Assembly (NCBI GenBank): GCA_016779505.1
Contig: JADHNM010000014.1
Coordinates: 1 to 20,785, forward strand
Length of the DNA stretch: 20,785 nt
Origin: SAR86 cluster bacterium
GTDB lineage: Bacteria; Pseudomonadota; Gammaproteobacteria; Magnimaribacterales; D2472
Direction: 5' to 3'
Part shown: piece by piece, positions 1-7,387 of the stretch
Layout: each line of letters opens with the position of its first letter
How positions within the stretch are numbered: position 1 is the stretch's first letter
Notes under the pieces: generated by a model
Seen by the model: only the letters and a program-made list of their open reading frames with translations
The model's database searches: none
What the model was told of the DNA's origin: nothing
Made by a program: the position numbers and the translations under genes

Positions 1-592
1 AACTTCCATAGACAAAAATCTGAAAGCCTGGCATGAGATGCTGCGCACTTACTCTTAGGTGATTTGCAGCCCCCTCATCACCATAACCTGAAATATTTTT
101 AATTGGATCATGCACCTTAGCAACTCCGCCAAACATAAGTTCTAATTGAGTCTTTGTAAATTCATGTTCAATTGAACGGTGAAACATGGAATTTAAATTG
201 GCTGGAGTAATGTGGATATTTTGATCATAGCTATCAATACTAGGAGAGAAAGTTGCTGCATTGGCTGCCCACATTGATGAAGCAGAATAAACATTTTTTA
301 ATAAAGCTGGATTTTGTTTGGTTGCTTGATTGATGACCTCTTCATCTGTGCCACCAAATCCTAGAGCCCTAAGAGTCATTAAGTGTGGGCGCTCATGAGG
401 CAAGAAAAATCCCTGTGGAATCCCTTGATCCATAATGAGCCTCATTTTATCAAGACCCTGCAATGCAGCGGCTTGAGGATTTGAAGTTTGGTTAAGATGT
501 TTTTGTGAGGCTAAATTACCTTGTGATAAGCCCGCATAATTATGCGTCGGTCCAATTAAACCATCAAAATTAATCTCCCCCGAATAAGTCAT
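1..592 (-). CDS. astB: N-succinylarginine dihydrolase, N-terminal part (runs off the window)
   Basis: AstB hydrolyses N2-succinylarginine to succinylornithine, CO2 and ammonia in the arginine succinyltransferase (AST) catabolic pathway, in the cytoplasm. The frame opens at an ATG (590-592) directly after the astD stop (TAG then ATG, zero gap) and stays open to the window edge, giving 197 of roughly 440 residues. The N-terminus carries the family signature FDGLIGPTHNYAGLS (residues 9-23). GYGDEGAANH (169-178) holds the Glu corresponding to the catalytic Glu of the E. coli enzyme; the catalytic His and Cys would lie outside the window. It is the third gene of astA-astD-astB and is surely cotranscribed with astD. 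No disruption is visible in the part seen. Identification rests on strong motif recall and on the neighbouring AST genes. Confidence 0.95.
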   Translation of the reverse strand, partial: MTYSGEINFDGLIGPTHNYAGLSQGNLASQKHLNQTSNPQAAALQGLDKMRLIMDQGIPQGFFLPHERPHLMTLRALGFGGTDEEVINQATKQNPALLKNVYSASSMWAANAATFSPSIDSYDQNIHITPANLNSMFHRSIEHEFTKTQLELMFGGVAKVHDPIKNISGYGDEGAANHLRVSAQHLMPGFQIFVYGS

Positions 593-2002
593 CTATAGTT
601 TTTTTACAATTGATGCCTTTGGCCATGCACAATAATCTGCAGCATAAAAACCTGCAGGTCTCAGATTGCCACTTCTGCCTATTCCACCAAATGGAAAGGC
701 TCCAGATGCACCCGTTGTAGTTGAATTAAAATTGATGACACCTGCATTAATTCTTTGTGTAAATCCCTCGAATAATTTCTCATTGTCTGAAATGAGGCCT
801 GCTGCCAAACCATATTTTGTATTATTTGCTTCTGCCACAGCATCATCAAAGGTGTCAGCAAAATACACCTGCAACATTGGACCAAAGTTTTCTTCATCAT
901 AAGATTTTTTCATGCCGGTAATATTGATCAGGCTGGGCGTCACTAAGTTAAATGAACCTCTAACTTTGCGAGCCTTCAGAATTGATTTGGCACCCAGCTT
1001 GATTAGCTTATCTTGAAAAGCTAAAAATCCATCAGTGGCTTTGGGTGAGATTAATGGGCCGTAGTATAGATCTGCTTCATCTGCATAGGAAAGCGATTGA
1101 ACCTTCTGCTTCAATTTAGCTAAGATTTTCTTGCCATTATTAGTGTTAGGAAGAATCAGGCGTCGGGCACAAGTGCAACGTTGGCCTGATGAAATAAATG
1201 CAGATTCAAAAATAAGATCTACTGCGGCATTAATTTTTTGAGTTGACCAAACCACCAATGGATTATTGCCTCCCAATTCTAATGCAAGGATTTTCTCTGG
1301 GTAATCAGCCATGATTTTATTAATTTGTTTGCCCACTTTGTAGCTACCAGTGAAAAGCAATCCCTTGTTTAGAGGATGCTTGCAAAGGCCTTGCACTATA
1401 TCTTTACCCCCATGAATCATATTGATGACACCCTCGGGTAATCCGGCTTTATCCCATAGCATCATCATGTACTCTGCAACCATAGGAGTCGATTCACTTG
1501 GTTTATAAACGATGGTATTGCCGGCAATAAGTGCTGGAGTGATGTGCCCATTTGGTAGATGTAATGGGAAGTTAAATGGTCCCACAACCGACATGACGCC
1601 ATGGGATGCATGTTGAAGACTTGTCTGCATGGGACCTAGAGAATTTCTTTCAGAACCTGTGCGTTTTTTATAGGCAAGAATTGAATTATTAAGCTTGGCC
1701 AGAGTGGCAGCAACCTCAGAAGCAGCATCAGCATGAGTTTTACCGGTTTCTGTTGAAATAAGCTTAGTCATTGGCAACTTATTCTTTTCAAGCAAAGCAT
1801 AAAATTTTCTAATGATTTTTATTCTTGTTTGGATCGATTCAGCCGACCATTCAGAATGACTCTTATGGGCAGCATGCATTGCTGCATTTAATTGAGAAGC
1901 ATTGGCAAAATTGCCCTCCCAAACTATTTCACCCGTCAATGGGTTCATGGATTTAAATAACTTGTCTTTTCCCGCGGACCATTGATTTTGTATGTAAAGC
2001 AT
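593..2002 (-). CDS. astD: N-succinylglutamate 5-semialdehyde dehydrogenase
   Basis: This is an aldehyde dehydrogenase superfamily member that oxidises N-succinylglutamate semialdehyde to N-succinylglutamate with NAD(P), the fourth step of the AST pathway. The 469-residue protein is slightly shorter than E. coli AstD (492). Visible ALDH motifs are the PFNFP segment with the oxyanion Asn (about 144), the cofactor-binding FTGS (218-221), the general-base Glu in LELGG (Glu242) and the catalytic Cys in GQRCTCARR (Cys276). The double-Cys GQRCTCARR form is typical of AstD. The ATG overlaps the astA stop by one base (TAATG), so translation is probably coupled, and the stop directly abuts the astB start. 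AstD is favoured over other ALDHs because it is flanked by astA and astB. Confidence 0.95.
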   Translation of the reverse strand: MLYIQNQWSAGKDKLFKSMNPLTGEIVWEGNFANASQLNAAMHAAHKSHSEWSAESIQTRIKIIRKFYALLEKNKLPMTKLISTETGKTHADAASEVAATLAKLNNSILAYKKRTGSERNSLGPMQTSLQHASHGVMSVVGPFNFPLHLPNGHITPALIAGNTIVYKPSESTPMVAEYMMMLWDKAGLPEGVINMIHGGKDIVQGLCKHPLNKGLLFTGSYKVGKQINKIMADYPEKILALELGGNNPLVVWSTQKINAAVDLIFESAFISSGQRCTCARRLILPNTNNGKKILAKLKQKVQSLSYADEADLYYGPLISPKATDGFLAFQDKLIKLGAKSILKARKVRGSFNLVTPSLINITGMKKSYDEENFGPMLQVYFADTFDDAVAEANNTKYGLAAGLISDNEKLFEGFTQRINAGVINFNSTTTGASGAFPFGGIGRSGNLRPAGFYAADYCAWPKASIVKKL

Positions 2003-3006
2003 TAGTTGACCTGCGCCAGGGAGCCTGGCTTTAAATTCAAAGCTTTTGCTACTTTGGCTGAGATGAAAAGCTCCTTCTTATCTTTATCAAAAGCATAATT
2101 TTCTTTGACCACGGCAAAAGACTCTATGGATGGATTTGAGATAAAACCAAATCGATCAAAATTAATATTTCTTTTGATCACAATAGGAAATAATTTTGCA
2201 GATTTAACCAAGGGGATATCTTTAATTTTTGCCTCCAAGCATGGTCCTCCATCTAAAACATCGATCAAACCATTAGGTCTAAAGTTTTGTTTTCTCAGCA
2301 GTGAGTATGCAGGCATAGCATTAGGGTGAGGTTTGCCGATAACTCTTTGTACTTTTTTTGGCATATGCTCAATGATAAAAGGATATTTGGGAATGGATTC
2401 CATAATAAAATGATTGTCTATATAACTTATTTCATCAGCTTTAAAAAAATCAAGATTAAAAAAAGTTTTACTAAATGAATTCCAAAAATAGGACTCGTCT
2501 TTAGCATTTTTAAATCCTCTGATTTCAACGAATAGCTTTGGGTCAAACCGTTGTTGATGAGCAGACATAAAAATAAATCTTGAAAAAGAAAGAAGTGAGC
2601 CTCGCCCCTTTCCTCGGAAAGCCGGCTTAAGAAATAAAGTTCCTAGTTCAGAATAAGGCTGCTTACATAGATGCAGAGAAAGCACATCTAAATCCTTGGT
2701 AAAATTTAAGGATTTAGATTCAAGCTGTGAAATAGACTTTTTAAAAAAAACCGAAGGTTTCTTCAGCGAAACTGAAGTATATATAGCTGATAAACCAACT
2801 ATGCGGCCATTGTCTTCGAGCACGAATAAATAACTATCTTGATTGGGCTTCTTGGTTTGTTTATTGCGAGATTTTTCTGACCAGGCAATCCTTTCTTTAA
2901 TCTCTTTAGGCGTTTTTGGCATAGTGGTCATGCCTTTGCCAGAATGCTTGACTAAATGTTCAACACTTTTAAAATCTGAATTTTTTACCAGCCTTACAAC
3001 TTTCAT
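2002..3006 (-). CDS. astA: Arginine N-succinyltransferase
   Basis: AstA transfers succinyl from succinyl-CoA to the alpha-amino group of arginine, the first committed step of the AST pathway. The 334-residue length is close to the E. coli protein (344). Family landmarks are a GNAT-like core with GTLFLKPAFRGKGRGSLLS (about 122-140), FWNSFSKTFFNLDF (about 174-187), a conserved IGKPHPNAMPA segment (His227) and IDVLDGGPCLEA (248-259). It heads the astA-astD-astB operon. The gene starts at ATG 3004-3006; an extended -10 element lies six bases upstream and no ribosome binding site is seen, so the mRNA may be leaderless. No astC or astE is in the window. The gene immediately upstream is an unrelated oxidoreductase, so astC, if present, is encoded elsewhere. 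Confidence 0.94.
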   Translation of the reverse strand: MKVVRLVKNSDFKSVEHLVKHSGKGMTTMPKTPKEIKERIAWSEKSRNKQTKKPNQDSYLFVLEDNGRIVGLSAIYTSVSLKKPSVFFKKSISQLESKSLNFTKDLDVLSLHLCKQPYSELGTLFLKPAFRGKGRGSLLSFSRFIFMSAHQQRFDPKLFVEIRGFKNAKDESYFWNSFSKTFFNLDFFKADEISYIDNHFIMESIPKYPFIIEHMPKKVQRVIGKPHPNAMPAYSLLRKQNFRPNGLIDVLDGGPCLEAKIKDIPLVKSAKLFPIVIKRNINFDRFGFISNPSIESFAVVKENYAFDKDKKELFISAKVAKALNLKPGSLAQVN

Positions 3007-3012
3007 AAAGTC

Positions 3013-3021
3013 ATTATAGCA
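3013..3021 (-). promoter_or_regulatory. Putative extended -10 promoter for astADB
   Basis: On the minus strand the sequence reads TGC TATAAT, a perfect extended -10. No good -35 is seen 16-18 bases further upstream. Exactly six bases separate the hexamer from the astA ATG, which would place the transcription start at or next to the A of the start codon. The 57-base gap to the previous gene shows no ArgR-like operator that I can recognise. An AT-rich background makes chance matches possible. Confidence 0.5.
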
Positions 3022-3063
3022 ACTATAGACTCATGGGAGGGGTGATTGGGATTGGATTAATCG

Positions 3064-3933
3064 CTATTTCAATTTACAAATAATTTCATTATAAAATTTT
3101 TCCATGCCTTCGATCTTTTCCTCTAAGGGAGCATCATTCATCGTCCCATAGAGCATCCATGGGTATGTGGTCATGGTCGTGACACCTAGATCTTTCATTT
3201 GACCAAAACCTTCAAGGCTAAAAGCATCCCAGCAACTAAAGCAAATAAATTCATAGTTTTCTTTAGGAGGTAGCTTCTGTCTTTTTTCATTTAACTTTGC
3301 CATTAAGGCTTCGAGCTCACTCAAACTGTGCATATCTGAGATCCAGCCATCATGCCTTGCTGCTCTGTTAAGAGCTGGCTCTGAAAAGCCGCCAACATAG
3401 ATAGGAATGTCTGTTTTTGGTGAAGGCAACATCTCTAATTTTTTGAAATTAAAAAATTGGCCTTTGAAATCAACCATCTCACCCGACCAAAGTAGCTTCA
3501 TAATCTCAAGCATTTCATCAGCTCGAGCTCCTCTTCGTCGGAACTCTTGACCACCCGCTTCGAATTCTTCAGGCATCCACCCCATGCCTATTCCTAAATC
3601 AAACCGTCCATTAGACACTGCATCAAGAGTGGATACTTCTTTAGCTACTCTGAGTGGATTTCTAGCCGGAAGAACATAGACACTAGTATAGAATCTAATA
3701 TTTTTTGTAGCTCCAGCAAGAAAAGATAATGAATTTATTGGGTCTGGCCAATCAGTTCCCTGTTCCCATCTAACACTTCCATCATCAGTGTATGGGTAAG
3801 GAACTGAAAAATTTTCTGGATGAATTAAATGATCTGATACAGCAAGGAAATCATACCCAATCTCATCAGCAGCTATACCCAATGGTTTTATTTCATCCAT
3901 TGGTAACATTGAAAGAGGTATTGCAAATTTCAT
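3064..3933 (-). CDS. Luciferase-like (LLM class) flavin/F420-dependent oxidoreductase
   Basis: This predicted TIM-barrel monooxygenase/oxidoreductase belongs to the bacterial luciferase superfamily and resembles the group annotated as Rv2161c-type probable F420-dependent enzymes. Visible features are FLAVSDHLIHP near the N-terminus, a strand-turn segment with LDAVSNGRFDLGIGMGW, a downstream GGFSEPALNRAARHDGW segment, and an overall length of 289 residues. I chose the ATG at 3931-3933 because its TG A overlaps the stop of the upstream gene (ATGA), because a GGGA lies just upstream, and because family members start with such an MKF strand; a longer frame to 3960 is possible. The cofactor is not evident: many marine bacteria carrying such proteins lack known F420 synthesis and may use FMN. 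It is the last gene of the GNAT-PPIase/HupE operon. The substrate is unknown. Confidence 0.8.
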   Translation of the reverse strand: MKFAIPLSMLPMDEIKPLGIAADEIGYDFLAVSDHLIHPENFSVPYPYTDDGSVRWEQGTDWPDPINSLSFLAGATKNIRFYTSVYVLPARNPLRVAKEVSTLDAVSNGRFDLGIGMGWMPEEFEAGGQEFRRRGARADEMLEIMKLLWSGEMVDFKGQFFNFKKLEMLPSPKTDIPIYVGGFSEPALNRAARHDGWISDMHSLSELEALMAKLNEKRQKLPPKENYEFICFSCWDAFSLEGFGQMKDLGVTTMTTYPWMLYGTMNDAPLEEKIEGMEKFYNEIICKLK

Positions 3934-5117
3934 ATTCCCATAGCCCTGGTAACAAACCAAAAAGTTCCCATAGAGAATACTACAGCACCCGTAATATTAT
4001 GAATAGAACCATAATAAGATTGAGAAAAATAACGTTTTGCTAATGCGAATAAGCCGAGTATTGCAAAAGCTACGGCTAACTGACCCAACTCAACTCCAAG
4101 ATTGAAACTTAAGATTATCTGCCACAATCGATCTTGGGGAATGCCTACTTCTGCAATTGATGAAGCAAATCCAAGCCCATGAATTAATCCAAAAAATACA
4201 GTAATCATCAAGGGGATCCAAGCTGAAGAATAATGATGCGTTAGGCTTAAATAGATGGTTAGGAATAATGCTAAGCCTAATATTAATAGAGGCTCTAGAA
4301 CTCCAAATATCGCTAATGGAAATAATGCAATAGATGCAAATATTAAATGTTTAATTCCCTTATCAAATTCATAGTGATGCTTGAAAAATTTTTCAGCGGC
4401 TAAAAGCAATATTGAAAATCCTATTAAAATCTCAACCATTTCTGAATGCACTCTCAAAACATTCATAGCACCAAGGCCAAGGGTTAAGCTATGCCCGATA
4501 GTAAATCCAGTAATGGCAATAACGAGGTTTCTACCTTGATAGAGCAGAATAAGACCCAGCAAAAATGCTAGATGATCCCAGCCGCTTAGAATATGCTCGA
4601 TACCTGAAATTAAATAACCCCAATAGGAGCTTTGATTTCTATTGGGTTGAGACAAAGAATTGATCTGCCAAACATCGGTTTGACTTGCGAACATAAATTC
4701 AGGAATGGTTTGACCATCTATGACCCCCCTAGCAATATGGGTATGAGTAACGCCTAGGTCTTGAAATAAAGAAATTGAGACATTGGATGGCAATGTTGAG
4801 CACTGAAAATTCCAGTAAAATTTTAAAACGCCAGCCGCATTATTTTCATTGAACTCTACTGGTTGATTTAACTTGCATGCATCTCCAAGAATAATTGCTT
4901 CACCCAAATAATTTATAAAATCTTCATATGATTGAAAGGTTATACCTGGATTTAAAGCTTCAAAAATACCCCGCTTAATTGTTCCCGTGATCCTAACCTC
5001 GACTCCACTTTCAAGATTGAGAAACTGAAACTTTGAATAAGATTCGCTACGATTATGAGCTTCCAGCGGTAGCAAGAGCTGAAAGATAAATAAAAGTAAA
5101 AGTTTTTTAGAGGTCAT
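3930..5117 (-). CDS. HupE/UreJ-like membrane protein with periplasmic N-terminal domain
   Basis: This 395-residue membrane protein appears to be of the HupE/UreJ_2 type. A signal peptide (residues about 1-20, KKLLLLFIFQLLLPLEA) precedes an extracytoplasmic domain of about 140 residues containing two Cys (81 and 106) that could form a disulfide. About seven hydrophobic segments follow from residue 165 to the end. The family motif is present: HILSGWDHLAFLLG (His175, Asp181, His182), then TIGHSLTL (His209) and LIHGLGFA (His313); these His/Asp residues resemble the metal-binding set proposed for HupE/UreJ nickel/cobalt permeases. Function in this long subfamily is not established, so metal transport is only a family-based guess. 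The ATG lies 11 bases inside the upstream gene, preceded by AAAGG. The stop overlaps the next ATG (ATGA). Confidence 0.82.
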   Translation of the reverse strand: MTSKKLLLLFIFQLLLPLEAHNRSESYSKFQFLNLESGVEVRITGTIKRGIFEALNPGITFQSYEDFINYLGEAIILGDACKLNQPVEFNENNAAGVLKFYWNFQCSTLPSNVSISLFQDLGVTHTHIARGVIDGQTIPEFMFASQTDVWQINSLSQPNRNQSSYWGYLISGIEHILSGWDHLAFLLGLILLYQGRNLVIAITGFTIGHSLTLGLGAMNVLRVHSEMVEILIGFSILLLAAEKFFKHHYEFDKGIKHLIFASIALFPLAIFGVLEPLLILGLALFLTIYLSLTHHYSSAWIPLMITVFFGLIHGLGFASSIAEVGIPQDRLWQIILSFNLGVELGQLAVAFAILGLFALAKRYFSQSYYGSIHNITGAVVFSMGTFWFVTRAMGI

Positions 5118-6408
5118 TTGCCTTTACAACGTCATACCAATTTCTGAGATCTTCTAAATATTCGTCTAACAATTCCTCCCCTTTGAATCGAATAAATTCA
5201 GACTCCACTTGCTGATAAACATCGTTAAACTCAGGCGCGCTGGATATAATTTTTTGCAGTGGCACCAATAAATGAAAATTTCCATCAAGCTCTATCAGCT
5301 CACTCACCTCACCTTCCTCTAGGCTCAATGCAATCTGGGTGAGAGAAGGTCCAATGTATTCCCTAATTTTCATTGCCGGCAGCAAAACATTAGGCAGGCT
5401 AATAACTTCATTTTCAGCAAGCTGCTTTGCAGCAACAAGATCGCCTGCAATAAGTAAATCTCTTGCTTGATTGCCAGAGATATTTTGATTGCTATTAAAG
5501 CTTAGCTTTAAAAGTTGCAACTTGGGACTGGGCGTAAATAAATCCTTATTTATGGAGTAAAAATCTTCAAGAGCTTGCCGCGATATACGCAAATCATTTG
5601 TTTCTGCAATGATTGAACCAATCATTTTTTGGATAATCATGCTTCTGATCTCAGGGTCATTCTCAATCATTCCAAGGTCAATACCTCGTTGTATCAACAA
5701 CTCCTCATCGATCATTCTTTCCAGGATATTTTCAGGATCCGACTCAATCAATCCAGTTTTCCTTGACTGAGCAATTGATTCTAAATAAATCTCATACTTC
5801 TCTTTAGAAATTGCCCTTTCGTCGATTTTAGCAACCCAGTTAAGCTGAGAGACATCAATCTCCTTAATAAAACTTGACCCTATGATTCCAATAGAAAGGA
5901 TTCCACCCAAAACTAACAAAGGGTGAATGCCAAAGTTCCATTGAAAAATATGCTTTTGATTTGATGCGGGGGTCAGGGTCATCTTGATATGTTCGATATC
6001 ATCCTCTAAATACACTTCTCCTTGCGAAACGAAACCAAAGCCCTGATAAAAGTTTAAAAGTCTATATTGTGCAGATAAGCTTATCTCGTAATTGGGGTAC
6101 TTAGAGGCGCAAAACTCAATGGCTTTCTGAGTAAGAATTTTTCCTGCACCCTGCCTTCTTATTTTATCTGCGGTTAATACTCTACCTATCTCAGGCCCTT
6201 CATATCTTTTTCCAGGCTTTGCCACTCTTAAGTAACCCACCAGTTCATTATTTTGGTATGCAAGCAAATGATCGCAATCTTGATCTTTAAAATCAGCATC
6301 AATAAATGGGCAATCTTGCTCCACAACAAAAACCTGCTGACGCAGGTTAAGCAATTCGTATAACTCAGCTTTTGTGAGTGCAGAGAATGACTTCCATTTA
6401 GTTTCCAT
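5107..6408 (-). CDS. Fusion: ElaA-type GNAT acetyltransferase, transmembrane helix, PpiC/SurA-like domain
   Basis: One uninterrupted 433-residue frame joins two normally separate proteins. Residues 1-143 match ElaA-family acetyltransferases: LRQQVFVVEQDCPF (22-35), the acetyl-CoA loop RRQGAGK (84-90), and a C-terminal ending around HIKM (140-143) where stand-alone ElaA proteins stop. After about 20 residues comes a hydrophobic helix (about 163-180), then a SurA/PpiC-like N-terminal helical region (190-290) and a degenerate parvulin domain (about 295-390) ending in LEEGEVSELIELDGNFHLLV. The usual first parvulin His is absent, while a late FHLL His (379) remains, so catalysis is doubtful and a chaperone role is possible. 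Predicted topology is GNAT in the cytoplasm and PPIase domain in the periplasm. An internal ATG at Met143 has no close ribosome site. It heads the operon with the HupE-like gene, overlapping it by 11 bases. Confidence 0.85.
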   Translation of the reverse strand: METKWKSFSALTKAELYELLNLRQQVFVVEQDCPFIDADFKDQDCDHLLAYQNNELVGYLRVAKPGKRYEGPEIGRVLTADKIRRQGAGKILTQKAIEFCASKYPNYEISLSAQYRLLNFYQGFGFVSQGEVYLEDDIEHIKMTLTPASNQKHIFQWNFGIHPLLVLGGILSIGIIGSSFIKEIDVSQLNWVAKIDERAISKEKYEIYLESIAQSRKTGLIESDPENILERMIDEELLIQRGIDLGMIENDPEIRSMIIQKMIGSIIAETNDLRISRQALEDFYSINKDLFTPSPKLQLLKLSFNSNQNISGNQARDLLIAGDLVAAKQLAENEVISLPNVLLPAMKIREYIGPSLTQIALSLEEGEVSELIELDGNFHLLVPLQKIISSAPEFNDVYQQVESEFIRFKGEELLDEYLEDLRNWYDVVKANDL

Positions 6409-6414
6409 CCGATG

Positions 6415-6420
6415 ATTATA
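6415..6420 (-). promoter_or_regulatory. Putative -10 box for the GNAT-PPIase/hupE/LLM operon
   Basis: A perfect TATAAT on the minus strand ends six bases before the ATG at 6406-6408. No Shine-Dalgarno-like purine run lies between it and the start codon and no good -35 is seen, so if used it would give a leaderless transcript. It lies 14 bases from the opposing gpx -10, making the 57-base intergenic stretch a compact divergent promoter. Confidence 0.4.
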
Positions 6421-6434
6421 TTTGTTTTATTCCG

Positions 6435-6440
6435 TATAAT
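6435..6440 (+). promoter_or_regulatory. Putative -10 box for gpx
   Basis: A perfect TATAAT lies 25 bases before the gpx ATG, which would give a leader of about 19 bases containing the ribosome binding site. The -35 match is poor (TGATTA at a 16-base spacing). No recognisable OxyR or other operator is seen. Confidence 0.45.
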
Positions 6441-6454
6441 CTAAATTCAAAATT

Positions 6455-6459
6455 AGGAG
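6455..6459 (+). promoter_or_regulatory. Ribosome binding site of gpx
   Basis: AGGAG lies six bases before the ATG at 6466, one of the clearest Shine-Dalgarno sequences in the window. It fixes the gpx start and contrasts with the absence of such a site at the divergent gene and at astA. Confidence 0.75.
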
Positions 6460-6465
6460 TTCTGC

Positions 6466-6945
6466 ATGAGTGAGTTATACAACATAAGCGTTAAAGACAT
6501 TGAAATGAATTCAGTGGATTTAAGTAATTACAAAGGCAAAACACTATTAATAGTTAATGTGGCCAGTAAATGTGGCTTTACACCTCAATATAAAGACCTT
6601 CAAAATCTATATGAAAGATATCGTGACCAAGGTCTTGAGGTTCTAGGTTTTCCATGCAATCAATTTGGAGCTCAAGAATCTGGGACCAATGAAGAAATTC
6701 AATCGTTTTGTGATCTTACATACAATGTCTCATTTAAGATGTTTGATAAAATTGAGGTCAATGGATCGAATGCCAGCCCTTTGTTTAAATATTTAAAACA
6801 TGAATCTCCTGGAATTCTAGGCACCGAAGCGGTGAAATGGAATTTCACTAAATTTCTTGTAAATAAAGATGGTCAGGTCGTCAAAAGATTTGCGCCTAAA
6901 GATGGTGAGTCAGCCATCGAGTCTGAGTTACAAAAAATTCTATAA
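6466..6945 (+). CDS. gpx: Glutathione peroxidase family thiol peroxidase
   Basis: This 159-residue Cys-type GPx reduces hydrogen or organic peroxides. Family motifs are in order: NVASKCGFTPQY with the peroxidatic Cys36, GFPCNQFGAQE (61-71) with Gln70, and VKWNFTKFLV (123-132) with Trp125 and Asn126, completing the Cys/Gln/Trp/Asn tetrad. Cys82 (FCDLTYNV) sits where thioredoxin-dependent bacterial and plant GPx enzymes keep a resolving Cys, so thioredoxin rather than glutathione is the likelier reductant (inference). It is a single gene between a divergent operon and the convergent rimI; only one base separates the two stops. The predicted product lacks a signal peptide and should be cytoplasmic. 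The symbols btuE or bsaA are used for relatives. Confidence 0.93.
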   Translation: MSELYNISVKDIEMNSVDLSNYKGKTLLIVNVASKCGFTPQYKDLQNLYERYRDQGLEVLGFPCNQFGAQESGTNEEIQSFCDLTYNVSFKMFDKIEVNGSNASPLFKYLKHESPGILGTEAVKWNFTKFLVNKDGQVVKRFAPKDGESAIESELQKIL

Positions 6946-6946
6946 G

Positions 6947-7387
6947 CTAAATCTTTAAACTCATCAGCAAAGCATCCTCTTTGGGGGAGCCACTGTAATA
7001 GTTGGGACGAATAGCATCCTTAAAAAATCCCCTCTTCTCATATAGAGCAATCGCAGGAAGATTAGAAACTCTCACTTCCAGTGAGATCACTTTCACACCC
7101 ATTGTTTTGTTTTGAAAAATGATTTTTTGCAGCAGCTTGTCTCCCAATCCTCTGCCTTGATGATTTGGATGAATGGCAATATTTAATAAATGTGATTCGG
7201 GAATTATCGGAGAATATATAGCAAATCCTAAAATATTATCTTCTTCTTGAAGTACCACAGAGTAGTGACCAACTTCCATTGAGGATATAAATTGAGCTTC
7301 CGTCCATGGCATCTGATTGGTCTTATTTTCAATCTCTAAAATAGCCGAAATATCGTCCAAGCTTGCAGGTCTGATTGAAATGGTCAT
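6947..7387 (-). CDS. rimI: Ribosomal protein S18-alanine N-acetyltransferase
   Basis: RimI acetylates the N-terminal Ala of ribosomal protein S18 using acetyl-CoA. The 146 residues match the family length (E. coli 148). The GNAT acetyl-CoA loop HQGRGLGDK (76-84), LEVRVSNLPAIALYEKRGF (103-121) with the Glu and Tyr used as base and acid in this family, and the ending RPNYYSG...EDALLMSL are characteristic. It follows holD with zero gap (TAA then ATG), the same holD-rimI order as in E. coli, which separates it from other small GNATs. It ends one base from the gpx stop with no hairpin terminator visible. Confidence 0.92.
   Translation of the reverse strand: MTISIRPASLDDISAILEIENKTNQMPWTEAQFISSMEVGHYSVVLQEEDNILGFAIYSPIIPESHLLNIAIHPNHQGRGLGDKLLQKIIFQNKTMGVKVISLEVRVSNLPAIALYEKRGFFKDAIRPNYYSGSPKEDALLMSLKI

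Noticed and set aside
3055..3062. Palindrome GATTAATC between the luciferase-like gene and astA
   Set aside because: Eight-base AT-rich palindromes are expected by chance, and it is not placed as an operator relative to the astA -10.
5914..5982. Separate start for the PPIase part at Met143
   Set aside because: No Shine-Dalgarno is within normal distance (AGAGG is about 20 bases upstream) and the frame is continuous, so a fusion is the simpler reading; internal initiation is still possible.
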